From contig NC_052359.1 of assembly GCF_009727055.1 (NCBI RefSeq), forward strand, positions 19,470,167 to 19,534,166: a DNA stretch of 64,000 nt, in the 5' to 3' direction. How positions within the stretch are numbered: position 1 is the first letter of the stretch; each line of letters opens with the position of its first letter. Shown here in pieces: positions 46,131 through 58,890 of this stretch. The DNA comes from Benincasa hispida. Taxonomy: Eukaryota; Streptophyta; Magnoliopsida; Cucurbitales; Cucurbitaceae. The translations under genes were made by a program, and so were the position numbers. The notes beneath the pieces were generated by a model. It saw only the letters and a list, made by a program, of their open reading frames with translations. It was not told the DNA's origin and made no database searches.

Positions 46131-47478
46131 AATTTTAAGATTTCTCTTTTTTCTTTTTTTTCTTTTTTTTTCTTCTCTCTGAATTATAACAAATACCTTT
46201 CGACTTTCCTCTTTGTCTAAAAAATACTCATATATTTTCAAAAGTTATGATATTACCCCTCAACTTTCTTAACTTTGTAAAACTATCCTTGGAGTATAAA
46301 TTTTTTAGAATTTCCAACTGAAATTGAGACTTAAAATTGTGTGTCGATGACCTATAACGATGTGGCTATTCAAATTTTCGTTCTATATCACCAATGACAC
46401 TATTTCATATTTTGATTTCCGTACAAATTCTAAAGAATTCATGCTCCAAGATATTTTTTAAACGTTTACAAAAGTTCAAGAATAATATTGTAACGTTTGA
46501 AAATATAAGGGTATATTTTTTAAACAAATGGGAAAGCTTAATGGTATTTTGGATAATTTAGACCATGTTTGGTAATCAGCTCAAATCATTCTCAGATGCC
46601 CCGAGAGGGAAAATGGATTATGGGAGTGTGTGACTTGAACTATTGATTGGGCCGATGAACAGTTGCTCCTAAAGTGGCCAAATAAGGCTTAGTTGATCTT
46701 ATTGGGGTAATGACACGGGGCTACCATGGCCATGGAAGTACCAACCTGAGGGGCACCTTCAGTAACAGGAATGGGAAAGACAAATAAATTTGATTTTTTT
46801 TGTTTTTTTTTATTGAAAATTAAGTCTATTTCATACATATTTCGTACAATGATTTGCATCTTTTCTAAGTACAATAGTTAAATTCTTAACCAAATTCTAA
46901 TAATAAAAACAACTTTTTGAAAGTGTTTTTTTAGTTCTCAAATTTTAGCTTGGTTTTTTAAACCATGGGTGAAAAGTATATAATAAATGAATAAATTTGG
47001 AGATGGAAATAATGTCCATGGGCTTAATTTTAAAAACAAAAATAAAAAACAAAATAGTTACCAATTTAACTTTTTTTTTTTTTTGTCTCTTAAAATATTA
47101 ATTTGGTATTGTAACCAAAGATTTGTAAAATTTTAAATAAACTTTGGTAGTCAATATGGTTTGATAAAATCTTCATAAACGATGTTTATAAGATTTTATC
47201 GAACATAGTGAAGGCTTATGATGTTTTATTAAATCATAAGGATTAAAATTTAAATTTTAAAACTATAGAGACTAAATTCTAATTTTCTTTAAATTATAGA
47301 GACCAAATTTGTAATTTAATCATAAATATTTTACACTTTTAAATAAATTAAAATACTTGTTATAATATCATATTCACTTTAGGTTACATTTTTTTAAAAT
47401 ATTTCAATGATTTCGTAGGATGGAAATTTCAATTTGCTTATGGAAATTTAATTCTGTAATTTTAATATTTAATATTAT
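46131..47478. other. intergenic, no gene seen
   Basis: A/T-rich. A less A/T-biased patch at 46560-46790 begins GACCATGTTTGGTAATCAG, a MITE-like start, without a clear partner end. No coding evidence. Confidence 0.45.
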
Positions 47479-47483
47479 AATTT

Positions 47484-50400
47484 TGTTGTAAAATTGGGAG
47501 CGCAACTAGAATTGATACCAATAAAATATAATATTAAAATAAACAAATAACAAAATATGAAATAAGAAATTTCTCAAGATTCTCCACTTTCTCCAAAATT
47601 CATGAATTTTGCCTAAATGCATGTGTGTCTTTTAAAATCCACAAATGGCCACTAATTTTGGCAAGTAGGATGTGGTATATTTGGACACCGAGCTTAGATT
47701 GTTGTATGATATATGGCCAACACATGTGGTAATTGAAGGATGACACTTGGCATTTGACACTAAGTTTGGGCATCTATCTAACATATTATAATATTTATAA
47801 TACTCCCCTTAGATGTCTATGATATATATGAAATATGCATCATTAAAACCTTATTAGGGAAAATTCAATGGGAAAAAAACTTTAGTGAAGGAAAAAGAGT
47901 ACATATCTTATATATTTATACTCCTAAAAAGAACAATATATTTGTTCCCCCTCATGAAAATATCACTTGAGATATCTGAGTTGTCGCATTCCAACATTGT
48001 ATACCAATTTTTCAAAAGTTACGTTAGTAATGATTTTGTAAATAAGTATATCAAATTATCATTCAAACAAATTTGTTATACAGTGATGTCGTCATTTACT
48101 TCAAGATCATGAGTGTAGAAAAGCTTGGGTGAAACATACTTTGTTCCATCTCCTTTAATATATCCTCATTTGCCACATGTTTCACGGATGTACTGAGTCA
48201 TTGTTCTTAGTCATACACATTATCAACTAGCCTCGTGAATTGCAATAATTTCAGCAAAATTTAAGGATGTGGCCGTTATGGTCTATCTCACTAACTGCCA
48301 CGATACAACAATCCGTCCACATATTAATAGATAACATGTTTGAGATCTAGCTTCGTGTAGGTCAGATAAATATCCAAATTTTGCATAACCAACTAGATCA
48401 AAATTTGATTTATTTGAATAAAACAATCCATATCAACCGTTCCTTGAAGATAACGAAATATATGCTTAATTTCGTTCCAATGTCTTTTTGTTGAAGAATA
48501 ACTATATCTTGCTAATAAATTTACTGAAAATGTAATATTTGGTATTGTATTATTAGCAAGATACGTACACCAATTGCACTAAGATATGATACTTCAGGAT
48601 CAAGAAGTTTTTCATTATTATCTCAAGGTCGAAATATATCTTTTTTCACATCTAGTGAACGAGCTTCCATTGGAATGTTCAATGGATATGTTTTGTCCAT
48701 ATAAAATCTTTTAAAATTTTTCCTATATAAGTTAACTGATGAACAAATATATCAACTGTTAAATACTCAATTTGCAAGCTAAGGTAAAATTTTATTTTTC
48801 CGAGATCTTTCATCTTAATTTTTTTCTTAAGATATTCTATTGCCTTTAAAAGCTCTTCAGGAGTTCCAATTATATTTAAATCATCAACATATATAGTTAT
48901 AATAGCAAATCCTGACTGTGATATCTTTATTTACATATGAACATATTGGATTATTTTGATATTCTTCTTTCAACAAATATCCATTCGGGTGATTGTATCA
49001 CATTTATCCTATTGCTTCAATTCATATAATGATCTCTGTAATTTTATTGAATACAATTCTGGAGAATTTGATTTATATGTTTCAGGTACCCTAAATCATT
49101 TTGGGATTCTCATATAAATATCATTATCAAGGGATCTATATAAGTATGTCATGATTACATCCATATGATGCATGTCCAGACTTTCATACACAGACAGACC
49201 AATTAAGTATTTTAGTGTAATTATATTCACCACCGGAGAATACGTCTCTTCATAATCAATACCAGGTTTTTGTGAAAAACCTTATGCAACTAGTCTTTCT
49301 TTATATCTTGTAACCTTATGGTTTTCATTTTTTTTCCTCACAAATACCCATTTGTACCCTATAGTTTTGACACCTTCGGACTACTGGTCCAAAAACCTGA
49401 CGTTTTGAAAGTGAGTTTAATTTTGTCTCGATTGCTTCTTCCACCCGAAGCCAATCTTTTCTATGTCGAAATTCTTCAAGATTTTAGTTCGGGATCCTCA
49501 TTTTCAGATATAATATCAAGAGCAACATTATACGCAAAAATGTTGTCAATAACTACATTAGTTCGGTTTCATATTTTTCCTGTCATGACATAGTTTATTG
49601 AAATATCATTATTATCTTTAGGTATTTCACCTTTCTCACTAGTCATGTCAAGGATTTCTTCATGGGTATTTACATCCTCAACCAAGTCTTTTTCACTATT
49701 AATTATTTTTCTTTTTTGAGGATTTTTATTTTTGAAACTCACTGGTCTACCACGTTTCTACCATGTTATAGACTTGTTAGTGTGTGTTGAGATATCAATT
49801 TTTGATGGAACATTTGCAGCTAGTATATGTGATTTAGTTACTTTATTTACATTTATAAATGCATATGGTAATTGATTTGTTATATTTTGCAAATGAATTA
49901 TCTTCTAAACTTCAAGTTCACATTGATCTGTACAATGATCTAAATGAGAAAATAACGATGCATTTCATGTAATTATTTTTTTCAACTTCTTAATTCCTCC
50001 CCCCAATGTTGGAAAATTCGTCTCATTAAAATGACAATCAATAAATCGTGCAATAAATACATCATCCGTCAAGGGTTCGAGATATTTAATAATTGCTGGA
50101 AAATCATATCCAACATATATTTATAACCTCTTTTGATGACTCATCTTAGTACGTTATGGTGGAATAATAGAAACATATACTGCACATAAAAAAACTCTCA
50201 GATGGAAAATATTTAAACTATTGGCCTAATGCGTACAAGTGACGCTGCATGTAAAATAGCATGTCCCCATACAGATGTAGGAAGTTTAGCTCTCATAAGA
50301 AATGGTCTAACAATTAATTGTAAACGTTATATGAATGATTCTGCTAAACCATTTTGTATATGAACACGAGTTACAAGATGTTCAACATTTATCCCAATTG

Positions 50401-51080
50401 ACATACAATAATTATCAAAAACTTGAAATGTCGTATTTCCTTATTTAATTATTTGCCCTAAGTTCATAGCATCCAGGTGGGTTTTAGCATCGAGTATCAA
50501 TGACAAATAATTACTATCGTTAATATCAAGGGCAATAAATTCTAATTTTGTGAGATTTGTCATGGCGACACTATCATAAAATGTTGTATTTGTATTAGAA
50601 ATTTAATAGATATTAAATATGTAAAATAATATTAAATTTATTAATTATAATAAAGAGAGAGAAAAACCCAACTACCTTTAGGACTTACCTTCAGCGGGGG
50701 AACGACGAGAGCTCGTGCTGATAACGTGTTGTAAAATTGAGGAGCACAACAAAAATACGGATACCAATAAAATATAATATTAAAACCAATATAATATGAT
50801 ATATAAAATAAATAAATAACAAATTATGAAATAAGAAATTTCTCAAGATTCTCCACTTTCTCCAAAATTCATGGATTTTGCCCAAATGCATGTGTTTCTT
50901 TTAAAACCTACTACTACAAATGACCACTTATTTATAGGGATTTTGGCAAGTAGGATGTGATACATTTGGACACCAAGAATACTTGTTGACATATAGCCAA
51001 CACGTGGTAATGGAAGGAGGACAATTGACTTTTGACAATAAGCTTGACTATCTATCTAATATATTATAATACTTATAATA
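47484..51080 (-). mobile_element. Ty1/copia element with both LTRs and AATTT duplications, internally deleted
   Basis: LTRs at 47484-47802 (3') and 50727-51080 (5') enclose 2.9 kb. Perfect AATTT target-site duplications lie at 47479-47483 and 51081-51085. On the minus strand the 5' LTR is followed by the tRNA-Met-type primer region CGTTATCAGCACGAGC, and the 3' LTR is preceded by the polypurine CTAAGGGGAG. The LTR outer ends read TATTATAA rather than the usual TG, an end mutation shared by both. Gag, protease and the first part of integrase are missing; what remains is integrase (partial), RT and RNase H. Confidence 0.9.
48050..50600 (-). pseudogene. copia pol: partial integrase, RT, RNase H
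   Basis: Minus-strand order. The integrase end of the DDE core at 50600-50200 reads 'FDNYCMSIGINVEHLV' and NGLAES with the catalytic glutamate; the preceding aspartates are deleted. RT at 49310-48750 reads 'KPGIDYEETYSPVVNIITL', 'NDIYMRIP', 'RSLYELKQ' and an intact YVDD at 48880-48891. RNase H at 48310-48050 reads 'MTQYIRETCG', 'GGYIKGDGTKYVSPKLFYTH' (approximate) and 'NDNLIYLFTKSLLT'. Many stops, so inactive. It is a different copia lineage from those at 4889 and 60778, judged by its short LTRs and RT text. Confidence 0.88.
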
Positions 51081-51085
51081 AATTT

Positions 51086-52238
51086 AATATTATAGAGAGC
51101 AAACTTGTAATTTAATCATAAATGTTTTACCCTTTTAAATGAATTAAAATACTTGTTATAATATAATACTCACTTTAGGTTACATTTTGTTTTTTTTTTT
51201 TTTAATATTTCAACGAGTTTGTATAGTAGGATGGAAATTTCAGTCCCTTCAATGGATGTTGAATTTTGTTGAAAATAAATTTATGTTGCCATAATGACCC
51301 TTAGTGAATTGGCATAAATCTAGAGAATAAAAAATGCCTTGAAAAAAGACGAAATTTCTAACCCTTTTTTTTTTTAATTTGGAAAATAAATTAGAATTTT
51401 CTCTAAGATAACTTTTTTTTTTCAATTCAATAAATATTACAAACTAAATGTTATCGATCAATTTTAATATTTACTACATTGTCAAAGTGAACTTGGTTCA
51501 GTAGTATTAGTATGTGATTCATCGTTAAATGTCGAAGGTTCAGTCTCTTACTCTTATAATTATTATACAACACAATAAATTAATTGAGACTTTTAAAATA
51601 ATATAGATTAAATTGAAGCTAAATGCTGAATATTGTGGGCATGGAAAGATTAAAATGTAAGTTGGAAATAAAGTAAAATTAAAAATATAAGCTGTTAAAT
51701 TTAAAATTGAAATCATCAAAACACCATCATATCCTTTCTTGAACTATAATTTAAAAATAAAATTTTCTTTACATTAAATTTAAATATAAGATTTGGAACA
51801 CACGTGAGTTTAAATCAAATGATTTCATTAATCATAAATGATTGTGGAGGTTTTTTTAAAAGAAAAAAAAAACAGACAAATTAAAGTCTCAAAATTCCAA
51901 AACATTAGAGAAAGTTATGTTTTTAACATGTAAAATGTCATTAAATTATTTTAATTTTTTGATACGTAAGTATCAAATGAATTTTAGATTTTCTATTTTT
52001 GTAGTTAAATATTCTAGTCTGTTATGTGATATATTTTGGGGAATAATATGTTGTATTGTAGGCTTAAATGTGGGAAAAAAACTCTTATTTATCACAAAAT
52101 CTTCCATGTTTGGGAGTGATTTTGAAAATATTAAAATCGTTTTTGTCAGGTTCAAAAATACTCCACAACATAGTTTTAATCATTCAAAATCAAATTTGAT
52201 TGTATGAAACTTGCATTTATAAAGTGCAAAATCAGATC
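51086..52238. other. intergenic, no gene seen
   Basis: A/T-rich sequence. The 96-codon frame at 51917-52207 has no motif I recognise and overlaps an equally open antisense frame. Confidence 0.45.
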
Positions 52239-52480
52239 CTAAAGGGAGTGTATTGAGTTGTATTTTTTACCAACTCAATATTTGACCTACCAACTTTAAT
52301 TATTGGTGGAGTTGAGTTGATTATTTTAACAACTCTCCCCAATTCTCTCTCTCCGATGTTTTTAATGGTTCCACCCATCGATCATCATCAGCGACTATTG
52401 GTACTACACTTCGGTGACATACTCTTATGACTAACCTTTGGGTAGCCAACTCCGACGACCAACTCTGTGAAGGAACGGTA
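52239..52480 (-). repeat. dispersed 'GTTGAGTTG' repeat, copy 3 (inverted)
   Basis: Reverse complement of the family at 13104 and 22778: starts AAAGGGAGTGTATTGAGTTG, carries ACCAACTTTAATTATTGG and GTTTTTAATGGTTCCACCC, and ends in the Thr/Asn-like minisatellite side (CCAACTCCGACGACCAACTC). Confidence 0.62.
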
Positions 52481-52959
52481 AAGTTCCACAATAGAAGCGA
52501 GATCATCCCAATTTTACAATTTTCACATAATCACAACTTACATAACAATTATGCATAAGAAATTTTTACAACATGCTAAAAGGAAGGAAAAATAAACAGA
52601 ATTAATCTAAGATCCAACTAACCATTTGAAACATTAGGCATTAGTTGCTTAGACCTCTAAAGGAACTTGACATGAGACTAAATAGGAGTAGCTTTCTATT
52701 CATGTGTAACTCATTTCTCTGGTATGCTGACCGCATCACTTAAAGTATAGCACCTGAAAGGTTGAATCATTGTTTGCCCCTGTCTATCTATCATTGTTTA
52801 CTGTTTTAAGTTATTTTTTCACTGCCACAACATAAACTTTTCTTTGGTTATCTTGGTTTCATTGGTCCATAGTCATAATCAATTTAAAAGTCAACCTAGT
52901 CCTGTGGGATTCGACACTTGGAATACTCCAAGTTTATGACTTCATTGATAGTGTATGCT

Positions 52960-53770
52960 TGCATTGAAACTTCATCTATCTATAATTTTGTGACTCATAC
53001 ATTTGGTCGATTAGTAAATGTTGTCAAATAAGCTATGTGGCTCAAAGGGATGATTTCAGAAATGTTTCATACATTATGCTCGGTCAAGTTATTTTGTGAC
53101 AATCAAAGTGTTCTTGGTATAAAAACCTCACTTTTCATGATAGAACTAGGCACATTGATGTGAAGTTCCATTATGTTAGATAAGTGGTTCAAGATGGCAA
53201 GTTGAGTTTGTTGCAAGTTAATACTTCTCACAATCCAACAGATATGTTGACCAAGATTGTTATTAAATATCGATTTGAGTACCTCTGCAGCTTGTTAAAG
53301 CTTCTTCAGAAAAATTTTAAAGCCCCCTATATAGCTTATAGAAGTCTTCTTCAGAAATTATGAATTTGTGAATCGATTTTTCTTTTCCTTTTGGTTTTTG
53401 CTGGGTAGTTCGTCAAGAGGTTGTTTTGCGGATTTCATCCTGACTCCCTCCTTTTTTAGCTTTTACAAATTGGGCTTGAGTCTGTTGTGGGCAGTGGTGA
53501 AGCATGTGTGCTATCTTTGCCTAGTCACGTTTTTGGTTATTTGGACAAAATTATGACCAATGACCATTGGTGAAGAAATCGTTAGACCCTGAAGCTTACG
53601 TCTTAACCATTCTCATCTTTTAATTTTGTATCTTTGTGTAATTTTTATGCTCAACAAGATTAGTAAAAATCTCTCTTTGATTTTAAGTGGACGTAGGCTC
53701 TACGTCAAATCACTATAAACTCTGTGTCATCTTCTTCATTCTTCTTCCTTTGATATGTTATCGTGTTGCT
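52960..53770 (+). pseudogene. copia RNase H end and LTR remnant
   Basis: 53030-53290 translates with frame breaks to 'AIWLKGMISEMFH', 'KLFCDNQSVLGI', 'TRHIDVKFHYVR' and 'NTSHNPTDMLTK', the C-terminal RNase H part of copia pol. About 60 bases after the pol end the sequence becomes LTR-like, including GTGGACGTAGGCTCTACG (53689-53706), which occurs near the 3' side of many plant copia LTRs. The 5' part of the element is absent. Confidence 0.75.
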
Positions 53771-54960
53771 CTGTTTTAGTTGTCTGTCTTTTTGAAATTT
53801 ATCAATACAAGGACCAAATAAATATAAACCTAAAAGTTCAATGAAAAACTTGTAATTTAAAGTTAAACTAATATGAACTTGTACCTTCTAACATAAAATT
53901 TTAGATCCATCATTGATCAATCACATGGTAACCATTCGTTTTCATTGCCCTCAACTTTATTGGTGAACCATTTAATTGTCAATATAGTCAAATAGTTCCA
54001 TAGTTGAATAGTCTAATGGGGTGACAAAGAATCGAGTAATATTGTTTGCCACGAAAAAACAGTAAAAAAAAAAAAAAAAAAAACGAAAATGAGAAGTCTT
54101 TTGTGTTCTTCTTCTTCTTCTTTTTTTTTTTTAAATGTAACCAAGGGCTTCAAAATACCGTAAGGGGTTGTTTGGTTGGAGGATTTTCTGCAGAATTGGA
54201 ATAGGTATCAAATTCCCATGTTTGTTTCACAGTTTTTAACTCTTTACCTGGGAATAAACTATTTTCAGGCATCCTCAGATAAGGGTTTTCTATTCCCTTC
54301 CAAAACTATGGGTTTTCTCTTTTCCCCTTCTATATGTTTTTCATTTTACATAAAATTTCACTTTGAATGTAGTTAATTAATTAATTAATTAATATTAATT
54401 TAACAAAAATAATATAAATATTTATTTTAATAAATCAATAATGATCTATTAAAATATTTACTTAACTTATTTTTATTATAAAAATTTATTAAATGAATAG
54501 AATTGTTTTTTTACATAAATTATTAACTTATTAGCCAACACTATCTTAAATATACTTAATTAGTGAACTAGGATTAGTTAAATTTAGTTAGTATTAAACT
54601 TCATTTTTTCAATAATAATAATTTATTACTTTATTGTTTTTTTAATAATTAAGTAATTATTTATTGAGATTAATTTTTAATTTAATCATTCATTATGAAC
54701 ATATAATCATCATGATTATTTATAAAAAATTAATTATTTATTGCGATTAATTTTTGTTACTCCATTCATTATTAACATATCATATTTACAAAATACTTTT
54801 TAGTATTCTTTATTAATATATCATATTTTTATCTCGTTTTCTTCCCTTTTTATATAATATATTGTCCATTAAAATATACTTTCTTATATTATTTAATTAA
54901 AATTAAAATTATTAATGTTGAACTTAATTATAATAAAAATGATTAAGTATTAGATTATAA
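53771..54960. other. A/T-rich intergenic, possible MITE start
   Basis: A poly-A run lies at 54064-54083. GGGGTTGTTTGGTTGGAGG at 54165 has the look of a MITE end, but I see no inverted partner before the LINE. From 54370 on the sequence is over 80% A/T by eye. No gene. Confidence 0.45.
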
Positions 54961-55259
54961 TTTTTTTTAGAATAGGTGATAATATTATACAACAATAAGG
55001 TGGATCCTACAGCCCGGGATCAAGACATCAAAGCGACAAAGCAGAACAACATAACCAAAACAAAGCCAACAAGATAAGACTATAACATAAACAAAACATA
55101 AAAGCAAATACCCCAAACCACCAGGGAGAAAGCCAGTGAAAAGAAACCAAAACCCCATAACTAGGGTAAATAGCAAAACAAAGAGCAACGACAAGTTCAA
55201 AAAGAAGACAAAACAACCGTAAACACAATTAGATAAGACCAAGAAGATCAACCCGCCAG

Positions 55260-58200
55260 GAACAACTTACTACGCACCCCCTTACCCGATCCCACTCGGC
55301 ACAACCAACTCAACTCGACATCCTAACCCACCACCCGATGTGACGACCCAACTGACGCAACACACCAGACCACACCTCTCTCCCAAACCCACACTAAAAA
55401 AATATATGATCTCACTATTTCACATCTCCCCCACACAAAAGACACTCCCCCCTCCATTTGACATCACACTCCAGCTCTTCAATCAATTCCACGTACCTAA
55501 CCTGTCCCTCACAGCTAACCACACAAAGAATGAGTGACGCGCAAAAATGATCGTCCATCTTCGAGCATCAATCGAACCAGATGCTTGAAACTATCTCTAT
55601 AACGCAAGATAGCCTTCAAACACCAAGACCTCCCAACTTCACTCCAAACAGCCCACAAAGACTGCCCACGTAAAACATACACCTCCACCCATGCCATCCA
55701 TAATGATCCTGATTAATTAAGAGAAGCCAGAGCAGCTTCATAATAGCAGCCTGGTTCCATGATGCCATATGTTTCACACTCAACCCCCCCACCTAATAGC
55801 AAGCACACCTCATCCCATGCCACTCGTGCACCACCCTAACTCACCGCATTGCCTTTCCATAAATAACTACGTAACAGACGATCAACCTCATGAATTACAC
55901 ACATAAGCAACACGAATATGCTACACCAAAACACTTGAAAAAACTGTAAAACAAATCTAACAAGCTGCAACCTCCTAGCAAAAGAGAGTGACCGCGCCGC
56001 CCAACTTCTAATACGAGTTGTAATCCTCTATATCAAAGGCGCACAATCCACAACCCTCACCCGACCAGCCAATAAAGATAACCCCATATACCTAACAGGT
56101 AACGAACCAAGAGAAAATCCCATAAATGCAGCAAGTTCCTCCGCCTCACTAGACTTCACACCCATAACAAATATAGAACTCTTCCCAACATTCATAACTA
56201 ACCCAGACCCAAAAACTTGATGGTTTGGAAGAGAAGATAGGAAAATAAATATGCATCTTATGTTATGCGTGATCTCCATGCGTCGATGGTCATGTGTTGG
56301 ACTAGAAAATATACAACATGCGTTTAAGTATGTATGTGATGACCATGTGTTCCTGTCACAAGTTTTCTTGCTTTCTCGCTAAGTATAACGAGAACGCAAG
56401 TTTCTCGGGATGATCCGAGGTCGACCATAGGGACTTGTAACTCAATAATGTTTGTGAAGTAATGTATTTGAGGCGATGAATAAAAGTAAAAAGACAAAAG
56501 TTAATGGATTATGCGCTACTCCTACTCCTAACTAAACAAATTGAGCAATGGAAGTTTAACTATGAGAATTGATAGAGATGCAGCAACTGTTAACGCGTAA
56601 TAAGATGCATGAAGAAATAGAATTTTGGATAGGATAAATTCACCGCAACTTTAAGCTTGGTCGTAAGGGTAATCTCAGCTCGCCATACTAACGCATCGCA
56701 CACCTCTTGGTGGTCAGCCTCATGCTTATATCTATATAACGCATGGTTGCGTTGAGCTTAAGATTATTCCTATCTCTAGGAACACTGCTTACTTTGCTTA
56801 GTGGGTTCCACTACTTACCCTCTCGGGCAGTGGTTATAGCTACTCAGCTCATAGACAAGCATTGCGATAGCCTCGCACTAAGAAAAGAGGATTGACTCAC
56901 TATACTCACACAACCTACACCTCTCGGTGGGTTGCTACATGCGTCATATCTCTATGCCGCATGATTGAGTATGCGATAACTTTTGCAATCTACACTTAAC
57001 TCATTGCAATGAAAGTAAAAGATGATAAAGAAGAAGATGATGATGAAGATGGTGTTGAAGTAACCAAAGAAATCCATTAATTACAAAATGTATTAATGTC
57101 TTATGCCAAAATGTAATACAATACAGAGATAAGAAGAAATATGGAGGGCTAGATGTAGGCAATCTCTTGCTTTCATCAGATGGACGTCAAGGTCGCTGGT
57201 GGTGCCATGGATGGGTGGTGGAATAGTCTCTCTCAAGCTCTATCTCCGGTGAAACTCCGGTCATCACTCGGAATGAGCTGTGGAGGTGAAGAATCCTCAA
57301 AGAGTGTTGGCTCATGCTCTCATCTATGATCACAAGAATCTGCCTTGAGGCAGAAACTCGAATACCTTGAATTTAGGCTCTAAGGCTCTATTTATAGAGC
57401 TCAAACATCGACAACATTGGTGGTCCCGCTTTGAATCACTGCCACTTCTGACGCGGTAGGTGAAATGTCAACATCATCTTATCTTTTTTATACTCCCAAG
57501 GTATGCGTTCATGCTTGTTTCTCCGAAGTACTAATGCATTCCACCTACCTTGCGATCAACCTTCTATCACAGTTATTACTCTGTAGCTGCAACATCCATG
57601 CGATGAACTTGTCTTCTTGAAGATCAACGCATGCTATCAACTTTGCGATGGTCTGGGATCAACGCATGCAATCGATTCCTGCGATAACTACAAAATAGAT
57701 ATTTTGACGCAGAATAATGTATAATATTGGGTTAGCAGAGATTTCCAGTGTTGATCGACGCAAGCTCACTTTTCACATGAATTCTTAGTATTATTTACGC
57801 ATATTCTGCTTGTTAGCCTTCATAATTCTAAGTAAAAAGGCTACAATTAATTGTATTTCTACTAGATATCAACAACCCTACAAACTCCGCCAGAACCTGC
57901 CTCACAAACTCCAAAGAATCTCTCTCAGTTGCACAAAAAATCATCAAATCATCTATAAAAATCAAATGAGTCAGGCCCACACGCTCATACCGATCATGGA
58001 ACTTAAACCACACAGGAGGTTTATTCAATAACTTGGACAAGACCTCCATCACCATCACAAATAAAAAAGGAGACAACGGATCCCTCTGCCTCAACCCCTT
58101 CCTACCAGGAAAAAACCCCTCAAAGGAACCATTAATCATCACAAAGAACGTAGGTGAAGTAACACAAGCCCTCACCCAATTAACAAACTGAAAGGGCGTA

Positions 58201-58886
58201 CCTATAGCTAGCAACACACCAAAAGAAAATACCAATTGACTGAGTTGTACGCCTTCTGAAAGTCTACCTTCAACACACAATGCGGCTTCCCTCTACCTTC
58301 CTTATAGCCCCCTACAAGCTTCTGACACAATAAAATGTTATCGAAAATCGACCTATCAGGAACAAACGTAGACTGGTTACCACTGATGAAAAAAGGCAAC
58401 CATAACTACAATCTCTCAGTTAGGACCCTCGAGATACACTTATACACAACATTGCAACAAGAAATAGGACGAAACTTCTCCATACGTTTAGCTCCCCGCC
58501 TCTTTGGGATAAGAGTAATAACAGTAAAATTAACTCCATTAGGTAGATAACAAGACTAAAAAAAATTCAGGATAGCATCACAGAAATCATCCCCAACCAC
58601 ACTCCAAGCAGATCTGTAAAAATCCACCGAAAACCCATTAGGCTAAGGAGCCTTCCCATACTTCATTGAGAATAAATTTCTATATCTCATCCCAACTCAC
58701 TGGGCGACCAAGCGCCTCCACCCCCTCCTTGGACTAGCTAAACTGCACAATATCCTTAATCCGGGCAGTAAGATCCCTATACCCCACAGGCTGAGACCCC
58801 AAATTACCCCGAAAGAACTCTATCGCCACCCCCGCTACCCTGTCATATGCACCGTCTGACGAGTTCCCCCAACATCCACAACCGTA
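55260..58886 (-). pseudogene. LINE ORF2 reverse transcriptase and C-terminal region
   Basis: In order on the minus strand: 'NGFSVDFYRSAWSVVGDDFC' (about 58640-58580), 'GAKRMEKFRPISCCNVVYK' (58500-58440), 'FISGNQSTFVPDRSIFDNIL' (58399-58340), 'CVLKVDFQKAYNSVNW' (about 58285-58240), 'FFPGRKGLRQRDPLSPFLFV' (58120-58060) and the catalytic box FIDDLMIF (57975-57950; relatives have FADD). After the LTR come 'VMNVGKSSIFVMGVKSSEAE' and 'FSLGSLPVRYMGLSLLAGRV' (56200-56050). The zinc-binding C-terminal side is recognisable near 55697-55515 ('YVLRGQSLWAVW'). Both DD residues survive, but stops and frameshifts abound. Confidence 0.87.
56218..57871 (-). repeat. solo LTR of the 14037-21830 gypsy family, inside the LINE
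   Basis: Colinear with the LTRs at 14037 and 17220 over about 1.65 kb, ending AGATATCA at 57871. LINE coding text resumes on both sides (AEFVGL / GSGLVMNVGK). Imperfect flanks AAAAC and ACAAC may be the target-site duplication. There is no primer site or polypurine tract, so a solo LTR. It contains one short segment (GATGCATGAAGAAATAG to CTTGG, about 56603-56671) absent from the other copies. Confidence 0.82.
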
Positions 58887-58890
58887 AATA

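Larger units (their letters stand above)
54961..58890 (-). mobile_element. LINE (non-LTR retrotransposon), 5' part outside, split by a solo LTR
   Basis: The minus-strand element ends with a short A-tail (T-run 54962-54969 on the plus strand). Reverse transcriptase pieces run 58800-57875 and continue at 56217-55950; between them is the solo LTR 56218-57871. A copia element cuts the LINE at 58891, so the endonuclease end would lie beyond the window. Frames are broken throughout. Confidence 0.87.

Noticed and set aside
47885..48112. Plus-strand ORF considered as a small gene
   Set aside because: Antisense to copia RNase H, whose conserved blocks read on the minus strand.
57810..58550. Plus-strand ORFs across the LINE
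   Set aside because: They are the antisense of the reverse transcriptase frames.
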